From Nectonema munidae (Eukaryota > Nematomorpha > Nectonematoida > Nectonematidae), in NCBI GenBank assembly GCA_030549495.1, contig JAUIRK010000157.1, forward strand, positions 303,001-367,000: a stretch of DNA of 64,000 bases, written 5' to 3'. The notes beneath the pieces are model-generated. The model saw only the letters and a program-made list of their open reading frames with translations. It searched no databases and was not told the origin of the DNA. Each line of letters opens with the position of its first letter. Position 1 is the stretch's first letter. A program made the position numbers and the translations under genes. Of the stretch, positions 45,301 to 53,501 are shown in pieces.

Positions 45301-45604
45301 CCAAATTATTGTTTCATGAACTCATCAGAAACATTTTTATAAAAAATGGGACCTGTTAGAAATAAATTCGGTACGAAAATAAAATGGAATATTTTGAAAG
45401 GATAAAATAAATAGAGATATATTTATTCAATGATATACAATTATAAATTTTTCGTACTTCTAATTCTAAGTCATCCTATATATGCACATTTTTATTTTTT
45501 CCATGTAAAAATAAAACTTTCTTACGAAGTGAATCTTCAACAGTTACGAAGTTAATGATAGCAGATGAATGAGTTAATACAGCAAGGAGTGGAAGGAGAA
45601 GCAT
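26902..45604 (-). CDS. Divergent Cys-loop ligand-gated ion channel subunit (nicotinic-receptor-like), eight exons
   Basis: A pentameric neurotransmitter-gated channel subunit of the plasma membrane. Exons 45526-45604, 44226-44359, 42086-42130, 39359-39459, 34979-35184, a less certain exon in 32173-32400, 28785-28964 (or to 28996) and 26902-27347 join in frame to 472 aa, or 453 aa with the alternative splice. Visible parts: hydrophobic signal peptide (residues 1-15), the classical 45-nt third exon, WTDKRLTW (88-95) and IWTPHLVILNS (110-120), and a Cys-loop with C155 and C169 spaced by 13 residues and holding FPFDEH. M1 has IPSLLIIF, M2 ends FIPSTGTDIPMIG, then M3, a short cytoplasmic loop and M4. 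The adjacent loop-C cysteine pair of agonist-binding subunits is not seen, and the usual GEK before M2 is replaced by KEFSR. It may be a divergent arthropod subunit; ligand and ion selectivity cannot be read. Confidence 0.88.
27490..28590. other. Receptor intron 7, inner part
   Basis: AT-rich; a fragment at 27835-27920 ending GGTGCCTTTACTTTACCTTT resembles the end of a dispersed repeat also seen at about 33890-34012. Short tandem TCTAAAATTAATCAT copies lie at 28481-28535. No exon recognised. Confidence 0.4.
28588..28784. repeat. Two-unit tandem repeat next to the M2 exon donor
   Basis: AATGAAAAATTAATGGGGTG GAAGTTT at 28588 recurs at 28693 as AATGAAAAATTAATAGGGTG GAGGTTT, about 104 bp apart. 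Both units are followed by G-rich sequence (GAGGG, TTTTGGGGT). Confidence 0.75.
28785..28996 (-). CDS. Cys-loop receptor exon 7 (M1, M2)
   Basis: It encodes LTLVRLTHFLAYAIFIPSLL then IIFLNSYAHIIP (M1, with the conserved proline) and KEFSRIFLLLFNIFISFMLL then LHLEYFIPSTGTDIPMI (M2 and the M2-M3 loop, matching 'EIxPxTSxxxPLIG'). Donor G|GTATTT. The start is uncertain: 29007, 28996 or 28964, depending on the preceding exon. A ~104-bp tandem repeat begins right after the donor. Confidence 0.9.
29693..29820 (+). repeat. Dispersed short repeat, copy of 1374-1508
   Basis: GGCGCACATACTCAAAATTA, TTTTCAAAATTACTGGTCTG and AAATAGAGTGTATAC are shared in order with 1374-1508. The G tract of the first copy is only GGGG here. 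Lies in receptor intron sequence. Confidence 0.75.
30109..31640 (+). pseudogene. Decayed copy of a multicopy uncharacterised arthropod protein
   Basis: ATG 30109 opens 178 codons: FGIPVGDQGNHRAPHYSCQH, MKFCFPLVWFEPADLWTNCF FCLVDV, YPDIPLSPAPIPHC and an acidic linker, to a stop at 30643. Two C-x2-C pairs (CQHC, CFFC) could bind zinc. The homologous frame continues after breaks: CRLFIDSSTPSLKTVLLHNG, HNWEVISDFKIVAFLFGLQG and KYQCFLCLWDSRA (30800-31080), then AENYQEVVKDLIKAFEAMGC and EEQGERFHQDL (31415-31600). From memory this is a large uncharacterised family found in many copies in arthropod genomes, often near transposons. Internal stops make this copy a pseudogene. Function unknown. It lies antisense in a receptor intron. 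Confidence 0.72.
31650..32172. other. Receptor intron sequence
   Basis: AT-rich, nothing recognised. Confidence 0.4.
32173..32400 (-). CDS. Candidate Cys-loop receptor exon 6 (between Cys-loop and M1), uncertain
   Basis: A 366-nt open frame on the minus strand in the right place. With acceptor CCTCCAG (start 32400) it takes the one-base carry of exon 5. It can end at a consensus donor AACT|GTAAGTC (32173) or at TGTCC|GTATAC (32262). The first pairs in phase with acceptor TTTCTAG (exon 7 from 28964), the second with ACTAAG (exon 7 from 28996). The peptide includes KIRKTSLFYIHIPFYHPIFE and IYCPYTC. The shorter form gives a Cys-loop-to-M1 distance closer to the family norm. Sequence resemblance is weak; splice geometry is the main evidence. 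A nearby alternative acceptor is at 32382. Confidence 0.42.
32401..34257. other. Receptor intron 5, part
   Basis: A plus-strand open stretch at 32470-32640 (ITSNICVLNPMSDDRTDLSH) is unassigned. A TTC-rich pyrimidine run lies at 33655-33706. Around 33880-34012 is a GC-richer patch ending GGTAAAGTAAAGGC on the minus strand, a repeat-like end shared with 27899-27915. Confidence 0.35.
34258..34429 (-). mobile_element. tRNA-derived SINE with perfect target-site duplication
   Basis: On the minus strand the 5' head (TCCTCAATGGTTGTTAGGGT ... GGTCAGGGTTCGATCCCC) has RNA polymerase III A-box-like and perfect B-box (GGTTCGATCC) sequences and a tRNA-like anticodon arm. It is followed by about 100 bp of unrelated body and a (CCAA)4 tail. 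Direct repeats TAAAACCTGG lie at 34248-34257 and 34430-34439. No acceptor-stem pairing makes it a tRNA-derived retroposon, not a tRNA gene. It lies in receptor intron 5 in the same sense. Confidence 0.85.
34979..35184 (-). CDS. Cys-loop receptor exon 5 (Cys-loop)
   Basis: Acceptor TATTTAAG, donor C|GTAAGT; 206 nt. It encodes AKEENMLKLTKDDFLLISKN, GEVFCKKRFLIQSRC and then ISLVHFPFDEHTCKIVF. The two cysteines are separated by 13 residues, the defining spacing, with the FPFDEH core of cation-type members. Confidence 0.95.
35185..39358. other. Receptor intron 4
   Basis: Contains a truncated hAT-like MITE start at about 36232-36310, an open remnant at 36965-37241 and (on the minus strand, 38000-38740) scattered open segments such as FSLLNDFPVPEHLKTKSCKL that look like a decayed unidentified coding element. 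No receptor exon was found here. Confidence 0.4.
36965..37241 (-). pseudogene. Unidentified coding-like remnant with one in-frame stop
   Basis: A frame runs from an acceptor-like AACTAG (37242) to TAG at 36965, broken only by TGA at 37148-37150. It reads KICELIDFEKVTYDEIDLVD HPASSGTPG, stop, then NSEAEDEEEMKAVLNHLSAR VFREGLELNKHEKTEKSDKH KRKSK. Composition is acidic then basic, unlike the AT-noise frames around it. I do not recognise it. Confidence 0.3.
39359..39459 (-). CDS. Cys-loop receptor exon 4 (W-x-P exon)
   Basis: Acceptor TTATAAAG, donor AG|GTAAGA; 101 nt. It encodes GWTDKRLTWNDTNPQSVSTA and VDKIWTPHLVILN, the 'WxDxRLxW ... IWxPDIxLxN' signature. Two bases carry over and give Ser at the join with exon 5 (VILNSA), as expected. 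Confidence 0.93.
41377..41699. mobile_element. Non-autonomous hAT element with 8-bp target duplication
   Basis: Termini CAGTGGTTTTCAACC and GGTTGAGAACCACTT are imperfect inverted repeats of hAT type. The 8-bp direct repeat ATTTATGT lies at 41369-41376 and 41700-41707. The element is 323 bp without coding capacity. It lies in receptor intron 3. A diverged relative starts near 36232 (CTAGTGATCTTCAACC). Confidence 0.9.
41851..41960. repeat. Near-perfect 32-bp inverted repeat (hairpin), 46-nt loop
   Basis: Arms 41851-41882 (ATCTTCAAACTGTCTTTAGT ...) and 41929-41960 pair with one mismatch over 32 bp. The 46-nt loop contains AAGAAA/TTTCTT, which could extend a second small stem. It sits 126 bp on the downstream side of receptor exon 3, within the gene's transcribed strand range. 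It could be a foldback element or a small-RNA hairpin. Confidence 0.9.
42086..42130 (-). CDS. Cys-loop receptor exon 3 (45 nt)
   Basis: Acceptor TTTTTTAG, donor ATT|GTAAGT. It encodes NVDQQDLQLQIIAKI, the equivalent of 'DVDEKNQLLTTNVWL'. A 45-nt exon at exactly this point is a known feature of nicotinic receptor genes. Phase 0 both sides. Confidence 0.82.
42380..42515. mobile_element. MITE, 'CCGGTTAA' family, diverged copy
   Basis: TTAA at 42376-42379, then CCCAGTTTCGACGAGAATAA. The interior AAAGCAGAAGATTTGTATTA and ACAGACGTTCTTATTTCTGT align with 3097-3223 and 5942-6194. The right terminus has decayed. Confidence 0.65.
42516..44225. other. Receptor intron 2
   Basis: Includes two G-rich blocks at 43355-43400 and 43720-43765 (GGGAGGGGGGGGGCAAAAAT; GGGGGGAGGGGGGCAAATG) with a similar flank, probably the two ends or two copies of a transposon terminus. 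Nothing else recognised. Confidence 0.4.
44226..44359 (-). CDS. Cys-loop receptor exon 2: N-terminal helix and first strand
   Basis: Acceptor GATTTAG, donor ATA|GTAAAA; 134 nt, phase 0 at the end. It encodes SSERTKLIQTLIQDQLAYDF and GVRLQIEILHPSEI, matching the 'LxxxLxxxYDxxxxP....V.V....L.I' start of the ligand-binding domain. Confidence 0.75.
45526..45604 (-). CDS. Cys-loop receptor exon 1: start and signal peptide
   Basis: ATG at 45604 opens MLLLPLLAVLTHSSAIINFV then TVEDSL, a typical signal peptide with cleavage likely after SSA. Donor C|GTAAG leaves one base that pairs exactly with the phase of the next exon (CAA). GC-richer sequence with pyrimidine tracts lies upstream. Confidence 0.78.
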
Positions 45605-46050
45605 TACTTCAAAAAAGGGGCACGCACAAAATATTTTGTTTCTGGGGAATCTGTTATTTCATTTGTCGGATGGAAAAGTGTTTAAAAACTTGTTCTAAAA
45701 CTTAACGCTTCGCTTCTCTCGAGATACAAGAAAAGAGAATAATAATAATTATAACAAACACAGAAAGATACTGCAGACTCATAAATGTATCGTCTTCTCT
45801 GTGCGTGTGTGTAGGAGGAAAAAAGAGAAGGATACGCATATCTATATATTTTGATATTTACGTATATAACTTAAGGCCATTAATTCTTTTGAGGTAAACA
45901 CTAACTCTTATATGTGCGAGTTGAATATACGACTCCTTAACGCACCACACATACTACTACTTCTCTGTAAAAGAGTAATGGTAAACGCGTGGAAGTAAAA
46001 AGCCTTTGTGAAACGTTGATTGTTTTATGTCATTTACAAATTTGTGCCTC
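45605..46050 (-). promoter_or_regulatory. Upstream region of the Cys-loop receptor gene
   Basis: The region just 5' of the receptor start codon is GC-richer than its surroundings and carries CT/GA-rich runs (AAGAAGAAAGAGAAGG type) and CACACACGCACAGAGAAGAC on the minus strand. No clear TATA box was assigned. Promoter role is inferred from position. Confidence 0.3.
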
Positions 46051-49000
46051 TTTGTAAAAGTTTTTTATATTAGTATGAAATCGTCAACTCCATTTTATCT
46101 AAGCGACAAACCTACTTTCATCTAAAAGCATATAAATCTAATTTAGTTTTTTGCATGATTGATGAATGGGTTAATCAATATTGTTTTTTAATTTTTTTTA
46201 AAAGCTAATACTTGTGTATTGCTTTTTTCAATACTTGTAACTAAAAAAAAATAAATTTTAAGATGGAACGAAGACCACATATAAAAACTTCACAAAGAGG
46301 ATGTGACCCGCAGGCCGAAGTTTGTGGAATAAATTTTTTTGGATATTTTACGCTGTTGAGAGAGAGAGGGTAATGATCAAATCAAATCAAATCATGGGGT
46401 GCGGTATGAAAATAGGTGGGAATGTAAACTCTTTCAATTTTTGAGAATATGAGTATGTAGTACAAAGTTTAAAAAGCTGTATTTCACATCAGTAAGATTA
46501 AATGAGTAAATTTTCATTGTGTAGTTACACGATTCTAAAATTAATGAAATGTGATATACTCCAGAAGGAATAATTGATTTTATAACTACATCTAACTATC
46601 AGGATATTGATTCTGATGATTGATTTATCGGAAGTTAAGTTGAGATTTTATGCCGAAAAAATTAATATCAGCCTTAATTAAAAGTTTTTACAATTCAACA
46701 GTTCGACCCCTTATATTTACAATCTCATTTTCGATAGACTTTGTGTAATAATTGTCATATATATCCTTGTTTTGTAGGTTAATGAAGGAAATTCTGGTTT
46801 AGTGACATCATTAAGTGTTCCTCAGATCTCGGAAGTGGCAAAAATAGTTCTGCAAGGAAGTGCACAATGTCTATCCATCGCAATTGATAGCCACATATTT
46901 TGCTTCTTTATATTCTATGGTACTTTGTGCTTATAATAATCTTTACTGCAATTCACAGCAACTCAGCATAGCTTACAATTTTGGATGTTTGATAAATAAA
47001 ATGTTTTCATCATGATGTGATAAAAACATGTCCTCTTTATATTAATTTATCTTTTTTGCGATTTCAAAAAGTTCATGTCTTAATCTTATATGAATTCTTA
47101 AAAATTTTTTAACTCTTAAGATATATTCATGTTTTAGTCATCTACTTTTTGAGTTCTCGTTTTGTATGAATAATGAATGCACGTTTCATGGATAAATGAA
47201 TGTAATTCATCTAAAGATATCTCGCGGATTTTCTCTTTTAATAACCCAATTAATTTAATCATGTTTTTGATTATATCTCTGATATTTAGAATCGATAGTG
47301 TATTGTGAAATTTAAGCTCGGTTTAACGAGGGTTTATTTATGCCTGTACAACATTAACATATGTGTATTCTTTCCAAGATACAATCTCACAAGTATTATT
47401 AATTTTCCTTTATGATTTCTTGAAAAAGACTGATTATGTTTTTTTCTCATGCAATATCAGCAGATAGTGCATAGCTTAGATTTCATCTCAGATTTGTATG
47501 TATCCTGAAGCACTGCACAGGTGGGATATCCCGAATAGGTTTGACAAGTGAGTGGCAGGGACGTGTTCAATTTTAGAATTACGGGTAATTTGGGGATTGA
47601 ATTTTGAAAGTACGCATAATTTTCTGATTATTTATACACATTACTTTATACTACACCTTATATCACCTTATTACCTTTATCATGCCAATCTTCCCATGTA
47701 GGAACAAATTTTAGTTGATTGATATTAGACACATTTATTGTAGTTTTTCAGAATTTGAAAAACTTGGCTAAAAGTTCATATTGTATAAACTTCAAAAAAA
47801 ACTTTTTTTCAAATAATATTGTTTTTTATTTTCAAAATGAGAGGTGATTTTTGCTATTTTTTACTTTTCAAAAATTATTACAAAAAATTATTTTAAAATA
47901 GATGTTCCCATATGGAAACGTCTTCTTATTTAGACAGGAGCTTTAGTTTCAAAATAAATCTCATTATTATTATTAGTGGCATCAAAATCGGCACATGTTC
48001 CATCTAAATGTGAAAAAATTTTAGTGAAGCCAAATATTCATACATTAAAAAGATATTGAATACTGATTAATCGAGAACAAATAATGAATCTACAGCAAGA
48101 GAGCTAAAGCGCTCCACACTCTCTCGCCCTCCCATAACCTATACCAGCTCACCCTATCATCTATAAAAAATAAAATATAATAAAATTTATATAGGAGAAA
48201 AATTGCATATTTAGATGGTTTAATATAAATTAATGAGTTAAATTCTCATAGTTCATCTGTTTAAAGAAAATTTGAAAATTGAAGATAAAATATTAATGCA
48301 TAAGCATAAAATAGTTTTACCGTAATACAAAATCACAATAACGAAGGGTGAAAACACTTAAGTTTACTACTAAAAGTGTTAGTATAATGGTGAGGAAAAA
48401 TGATATTTTATGAATGCGTCCAAGATGAAAGGTAAAAGATCATTGATTGTAAACAACCGTATTCACGTCTCTTAACTCATTTATAGGCTAGTTACACTCC
48501 AAATATTTATAAGAATTCTCATTAAAAAACCGTATCTTAAAAGTTATAATTGAAAAACGAATGATAAATCACAAAGGTTTACAGTCAACTTGCAGCGTCC
48601 AAATTCACTTCCCCTTTGTTAATCTAACTCAAGCTAACTAAATGAATTAACTAATCCAAACAAAACCAACTTTGGGGCTACTTGGTAAAAGTTATTTGGT
48701 GCGAGTTGATTTGGGTGCTAGTTTACCAGACTCAATGGCAAACACCTAACTTTTTTGATGATTGCACATATGGTAGGGATCGGATTTTTGGAAAAGTAAA
48801 AAAAGGAATTTTGTTAAAGATTTAGAGAATCTGAGAAGGATTGAGAAAAATACATTCCAAATGTGAAAGTTTTGATGCTTCGAAAAGGATTGGGTTGAAT
48901 TTTGGATAAAAATGTCTTCAATATAGCTAATGAAAGTATAACAAATTTGAACACATGCTTAGGATATGCATGCTGACTCAAATAATAATATAATCATTCA

Positions 49001-49738
49001 AAAATATTAATTAAAATATTCATTATTATTATTACTATTATCAAAACTCAAGAGGGGCACTAAATGGACGACTTGCAAAGTCTTTTTAGTAATTTAAATA
49101 ATTACCTTACTAAAGAAATTTAATTTAATAATGTCAATTAACCAATCTTTAAAATGTTAAAAATTTATATGGAGACATTTGCCTACCCGACATTTCACCG
49201 CATTACATTCCTCAGCAATTTTCGATTAATTGGGAAAGCATCAAATAGATGCAATTATTTAAAATAATATATATATAACGATTTTTTTCAATGAAAAATA
49301 AATTTTATAAATTTAAAATTATACAATACAATTTATATTTTTTATAAAAATTTAAAAAAGTTATAAATTATTATTATTTTTATAAAAATAATCTTTTTTT
49401 ACTTAGTCATAATTGGTTCATTTGTTAGCTAGTTAGTTAGTTATTTGGTTAAGATACTACGTTATAATCTCTTAGTTAAGACTTTTGTTTGAAGGAAGGA
49501 ATCACTGAAATCTTTCGTACTTTGATAAATGTAGAAAATGAACTAGAAAAAAAAGCAGGCGAAGTGACTTTAAAACAAAAAAAATATCTCTTTTTTTCAA
49601 CCAAAAAACTGTTAGATTTTAAAATATTTATTATTTTTTCTTTTTGTTTTTAATAAAACTCATTAAATTTAAATTTTAGCTCATGTTTTATATATATAAT
49701 ACATGGTAATTTTTGCTTTTTAAATTGGTCAAAAAAAT
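46051..49738. other. Intergenic, AT-rich
   Basis: No gene named. Contains (ATCAA)n at 46376-46396, one exon-like stretch at 46778-46936 and a GTTAGCTAGTTAGTTAG run near 49420-49441. Confidence 0.4.
46778..46936 (+). CDS. Isolated terminal-exon candidate, unidentified
   Basis: After a good acceptor (TATATCCTTGTTTTGTAG) a frame reads VNEGNSGLVTSLSVPQISEV, AKIVLQGSAQCLSIAIDSH and a hydrophobic end before TAA. Composition is more protein-like than neighbouring frames, and AATAAA follows at about 46997. No homologue recognised and no partner exon found, so it may be chance. Confidence 0.25.
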   Translation, partial: VNEGNSGLVTSLSVPQISEVAKIVLQGSAQCLSIAIDSHIFCFFIFYGTLCL

Positions 49739-49740
49739 GA

Positions 49741-49823
49741 AAACCTTGATGATAAGGACACCTCGCTAATGTGGGCAAATCTTTTCAGTCACAAAGTGTC
49801 CCCATTATCAAGGTTTTACTGTA
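49741..49823. mobile_element. Miniature pogo/Tigger-like element
   Basis: The right end GTGTCCCCATTATCAAGGTT TTACTG (TA) reads inverted as the pogo terminus CAGTAAAACCTTGATAATGG. The left end AAACCTTGATGATAAGGACA C mirrors it. Only ~30 bp separates the arms. The first bases of the left arm (CAGT) are lost. Confidence 0.75.
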
Positions 49824-49824
49824 T

Positions 49825-49946
49825 TAAAGTAGACAGGTAATTTGAAATTTACATGGTAGTAATTTTTGGATTTTGGCCTCATTTTTATTAAAATTTTTGA
49901 GTCAAAATAGAGCACTGCCGCCAAGCCCTAGCCACCATGCCAGGGT
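49825..49946 (+). repeat. Dispersed repeat shared with 63585-63705
   Basis: TTAAAGTAGACAGGTAATTT GAAATTTACATGGTAGTAAT, CATTTTTATTAAAATTTTTG AGTCAAAATAG and CCACCATGCCAGGGT recur in inverted orientation at 63585-63705. Here it directly follows the pogo-like arm and precedes a TTAA MITE. Confidence 0.8.
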
Positions 49947-49950
49947 TTAA

Positions 49951-50080
49951 CCCATTTACGACCAATGTTCCTATTTTGGAACATAAGTAATTTCATCTTC
50001 GTCTGCTTTTTTCAATGACTTTGAATATAAATCGTATGCGTTTTTTTAGATATCGTCTGCTTTGCTTGGTCTTAAATGGG
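49951..50080. mobile_element. TTAA MITE, 'CCCATTTACGACC' family, copy 2
   Basis: 130 bp, preceded by TTAA (49947-49950) and followed by TTAT. It differs from the copy at 3814-3942 at only a few positions (for example CGTATGCG for CGTCTGCG), so the two are recent relatives. Confidence 0.88.
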
Positions 50081-50347
50081 TTATTAAAGCAGAGTAATAT
50101 CACTTGACCTAACTGTAAAAATATGTTCAACAATCAGATTGGTGAGATTGCAGAAACATCAAGGTTTATGCATACCAGTGAAGCTTAATTTAACATTTTT
50201 GAACATTTCAGAATAAACGTCCTTCTAGATTGGCTTTGGCTTTTATGGTTGATTCTGAAGTAACGACTCATTTTTCACTCCAGCAGTCAAATTATTCAAA
50301 GAATAAAAAAGCAATATAAAATATCTTTTTACAAAAAGTGATCTCCA

Positions 50348-50351
<4 letters not shown>

Positions 50352-50379
<28 letters not shown>
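50352..50379. repeat. (CT)n microsatellite
   Basis: About fourteen uninterrupted CT units. Confidence 0.95.
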
Positions 50380-50382
<3 letters not shown>

Positions 50383-52937
50383 CCAAATTAAAGATTTATT
50401 AGTATTTTGTGAGTTCAACTATTACATGTGTACATAAGATAGGAAATATATTGAATTCTCTTATATAAATTTGTGATATATATGATATGTGCATATTAGA
50501 CAAGATTTTTGCGAAAGCATATACGTTTCCTTGCTTTAACATGTCTTTTTTATTGTTTTTCACTTTCATGAATGATTTTTAATGGATTTTAATAAATTAT
50601 TCATAGATATATAAGAATGTGATATTATTAATACCAAAAATGAGCTTTTTGCAAAGACACAAGGAGATTATAATGAAAACTTTGAGAGTAAATTGCTTAA
50701 ATTGCGCTACAACGTCAATTTTTTGATCTAGCCAAGAATTTCATCTAAAGCAACTTTTAATAGGAATTTCTTTTCATAAAAATCGGTCGTAATGATATTG
50801 AAATGGAAAGTTTGTATATATATGGAGGATGATGAATCATTCTCTATTCTTCCTTCCTTCTCTTTTCTGAACGTTCTTTGAAGTATGCACCTAATATATT
50901 AACAAATATTTTCAATTACATATACATGCATCTTTTAAGCAAAATTGTATCAATTTAAACTTTTTTCATATTTTAGTGTCTAAAACTCTTTAAAATAATA
51001 TTTTTAGTAGTATAAGAAGCTAACTACATATTAGTTTTCACGTTAAGTCGGTCATTCAGCTTAGCTGACCAGTTTATCATATAACGGTAGGGGTACAGTG
51101 GGTGTTTTGATCGAAAAGACACAATTGCACAAGGAGGCTGGATTCCGGTTCCAACCCAAGACCTTGAGTTATAAAAACCCAGTAGCTAACCAAGCATACT
51201 AACTTTAAATTTAAAAATTTTTATAGTTATGTTGGTTCATTTCTAGCTTAAAATACTCAAGTTAAAATATTATAATTTGATTTTACACGAGCTTGACCTT
51301 TTTTACGATTTGGATTAAAAAAATGCGTTTGCTTTCGTATTATTAGTTGGTATAAGAAACAATTATGCTATCATTAGTTTTTTTGGCTAAAATTTTCGTT
51401 ACAACTTTGAATATTTAAAAATAGTTAAAAACTGTTTAAAACATAAAATATTATACCATGAAAAAATTTGCTATTTGGATATTCCCATAACATATGAAAT
51501 AACTTAAAGTTTTGTGCAACGAATGATTGCATTCATATTGTGATGGGATCAAAAAATTTCAAAACCGATTATTCTTTTACCAAACTTTGATTTTAAAGTT
51601 TCTGTTTCGATGTCTTTGTCCTTTACTTATTTTATAACAATTTGTTGTTAAATTGTCACATTAAATTTTGTCAAAGTTTTTTCCGAACATATTCTCTAAT
51701 ACAAGTTACAAACCAATGAACAGGCACTCTAATTCCATTAACACAATATAAACCTATTTAAATTATATCACTTGAAGAATCAGATAAATCCCAAAATTAT
51801 ATCACTTGAATAGAAACAGATAAATCCCTATTTCAAATTTATAAGATATTTGATATCAACTGTTTTTAAGTACAGGAATCGAGCCTTGTTTGTTTTAAGG
51901 AGAAGGCCAATTTTTGAGATTGATATTGGCAATATTTTAATTATTGAATTACTTACACAGAGTAATAAACACAAATGAGTATGCAAATGAGGAAAAATTT
52001 AAGATCATAATAATTTAAGCTATTTACTTTTAGGCTTTTATTATCCTTAAAAATTTAATGGCTGCACCAAATATTTAACATTGATCAGTACTAAAACCTT
52101 CGGCATGAGTAAGGAGGAATCTTAATTCAAATATAGAGTGTCAAAAATATTCCCAAAATCAAATGGAGCCTGATGAGTTTACTATGTATTAAGTTTATTA
52201 TTATATAAAATATTGAAAATATGTTTGGCGTTAAGTCGCCTGGATAGCAAAATTTCCAACAGGTTAATTGTATTCAGGGACGTGTAGATTGTTTTTGCGA
52301 CTCACTTATTTAGATATTTAGTTAGTAAGTTTTGTTTATGATCCCTGATGTTGTTTATTTTTGTTAGGTAGCCCAGTTGGTTTATAAATAATGGAATTAG
52401 TAAAGTAATTAATTTGTAATATTAGTTAATTGAGTATAAACTGCTCTGATTTCGGAGAAATATCAATAGATACAACGCTATTATTCTTACACCAGCTTAA
52501 CTATTGGCAATGCAATCTAATTGAAATATTATACTGGGACATAAACTGAAAAATTTTAATTAAATCTTGATTAATCTTTCTACTTACAAATTCGTTCAAA
52601 GTATGACTTCAACTTCTGAATTGAAACTTTTACCATTAAAAAGTTAATAACCAAGTATGCAATATTTAAAACAATTCTACATTATTCCCGTGCTTAAACT
52701 TTATAAGGAATTTAACATACCTTTTTAACTTTTCTGTGTATATCATTTTAAATCAAAACTTATTTACATTCGTTTTAATTTCTAGTAAATGCATTTGTAG
52801 TCATAAACAAATTCCTGACATTCGCTAATACAAAAGTCTCTAAATTTTGAATTAAAGACAAAAATTAGAGACGTCTTTTTAAGTTATTCAGACAACGTGA
52901 TATGATTATTACCAAAAAAATATTTTTTTAAAAATGC
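50380..52937. other. Intergenic, AT-rich
   Basis: A weak tRNA-like SINE head may lie on the minus strand at 51055-51215 (GGTTAGCTACTGGG, then AAGGTCTTGGGTTGGAACC). No gene recognised. Confidence 0.35.
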
Positions 52938-52951
52938 GCTTCCACTTCGGT

Positions 52952-53150
52952 CTTCTTCTTCTTCTTTGCCTACACTTTATCCCCAAGTTTGGCGTCAGTG
53001 GCTGAGATCCGCTGTCTCCACTTCTGTCTGTCCATTGCGGGGTCTTCTCTGAGTCCAAGCTCCTGTAGTTGCTCCTTCAGTCCATCTCTCCATCTTTTTC
53101 GTTGTCTCCTTCTGTTTCTTTTCCCATTGCTTAGCGCACCACATCGTCTT
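52952..53150 (-). mobile_element. 5'-truncated RTE-like LINE insertion with 14-bp target duplication
   Basis: Minus-strand translation gives RRCGALSNGKRNRRRQRKRW, RDGLKEQLQELGLREDPAMD and RQKWRQRI, the C-terminal end of an RTE-like reverse transcriptase ('GRQRKRWxDxVKExLxELGL...DRxxWR'), then a GAAGAAGAAGAAG tail. The direct repeat GCTTCCACTTCGGT flanks it at 52938-52951 and 53151-53164. The open frame and exact duplication make it one of the younger insertions here. Confidence 0.9.
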
Positions 53151-53397
53151 GCTTCCACTTCGGTAAATTGTTCCAAAACATACTTATCAATTAAAGAAAC
53201 TCTTGGTAAAAGGTTCTATCATATCATATTTTTTGTTGTTCAAAAAGGAAGCTATACTTACATTAGATTAGAAAATTGTCGATGCTCTCGGCTTCGAATC
53301 AGGATAAGGTAAACTCTATAACTATAGAATACGCGATATCTACTTTTACTTCAAATATTGAATGAAGGAAATTAAGTGATACTTTGTGAATTTTAAG

Positions 53398-53501
53398 GCA
53401 AAAGGAGATGAAATGAGTGAGGACTATGCACTTTATCATGTCTTCAGCTTTGCATCTGAGCAAGAAAAGTTATTACAATTTTTTAAACTCCTGGAAAAAA
53501 G
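53398..53501 (+). CDS. Isolated internal-exon candidate, unidentified
   Basis: Between acceptor ATTTTAAG and donor AAAAG|GTACGC, a 104-nt frame reads KGDEMSEDYALYHVFSFASE QEKLLQFFKLLEK. The codon composition and amphipathic C-terminal part look protein-coding and stand out from the AT-rich background. It could alternatively begin at the internal ATG (53413). I do not recognise the family, and no neighbouring exon was found. Confidence 0.4.

Noticed and set aside
52989-53312. Plus-strand 107-codon frame rich in serine and cysteine
   Set aside because: Antisense reading of the truncated RTE insertion.
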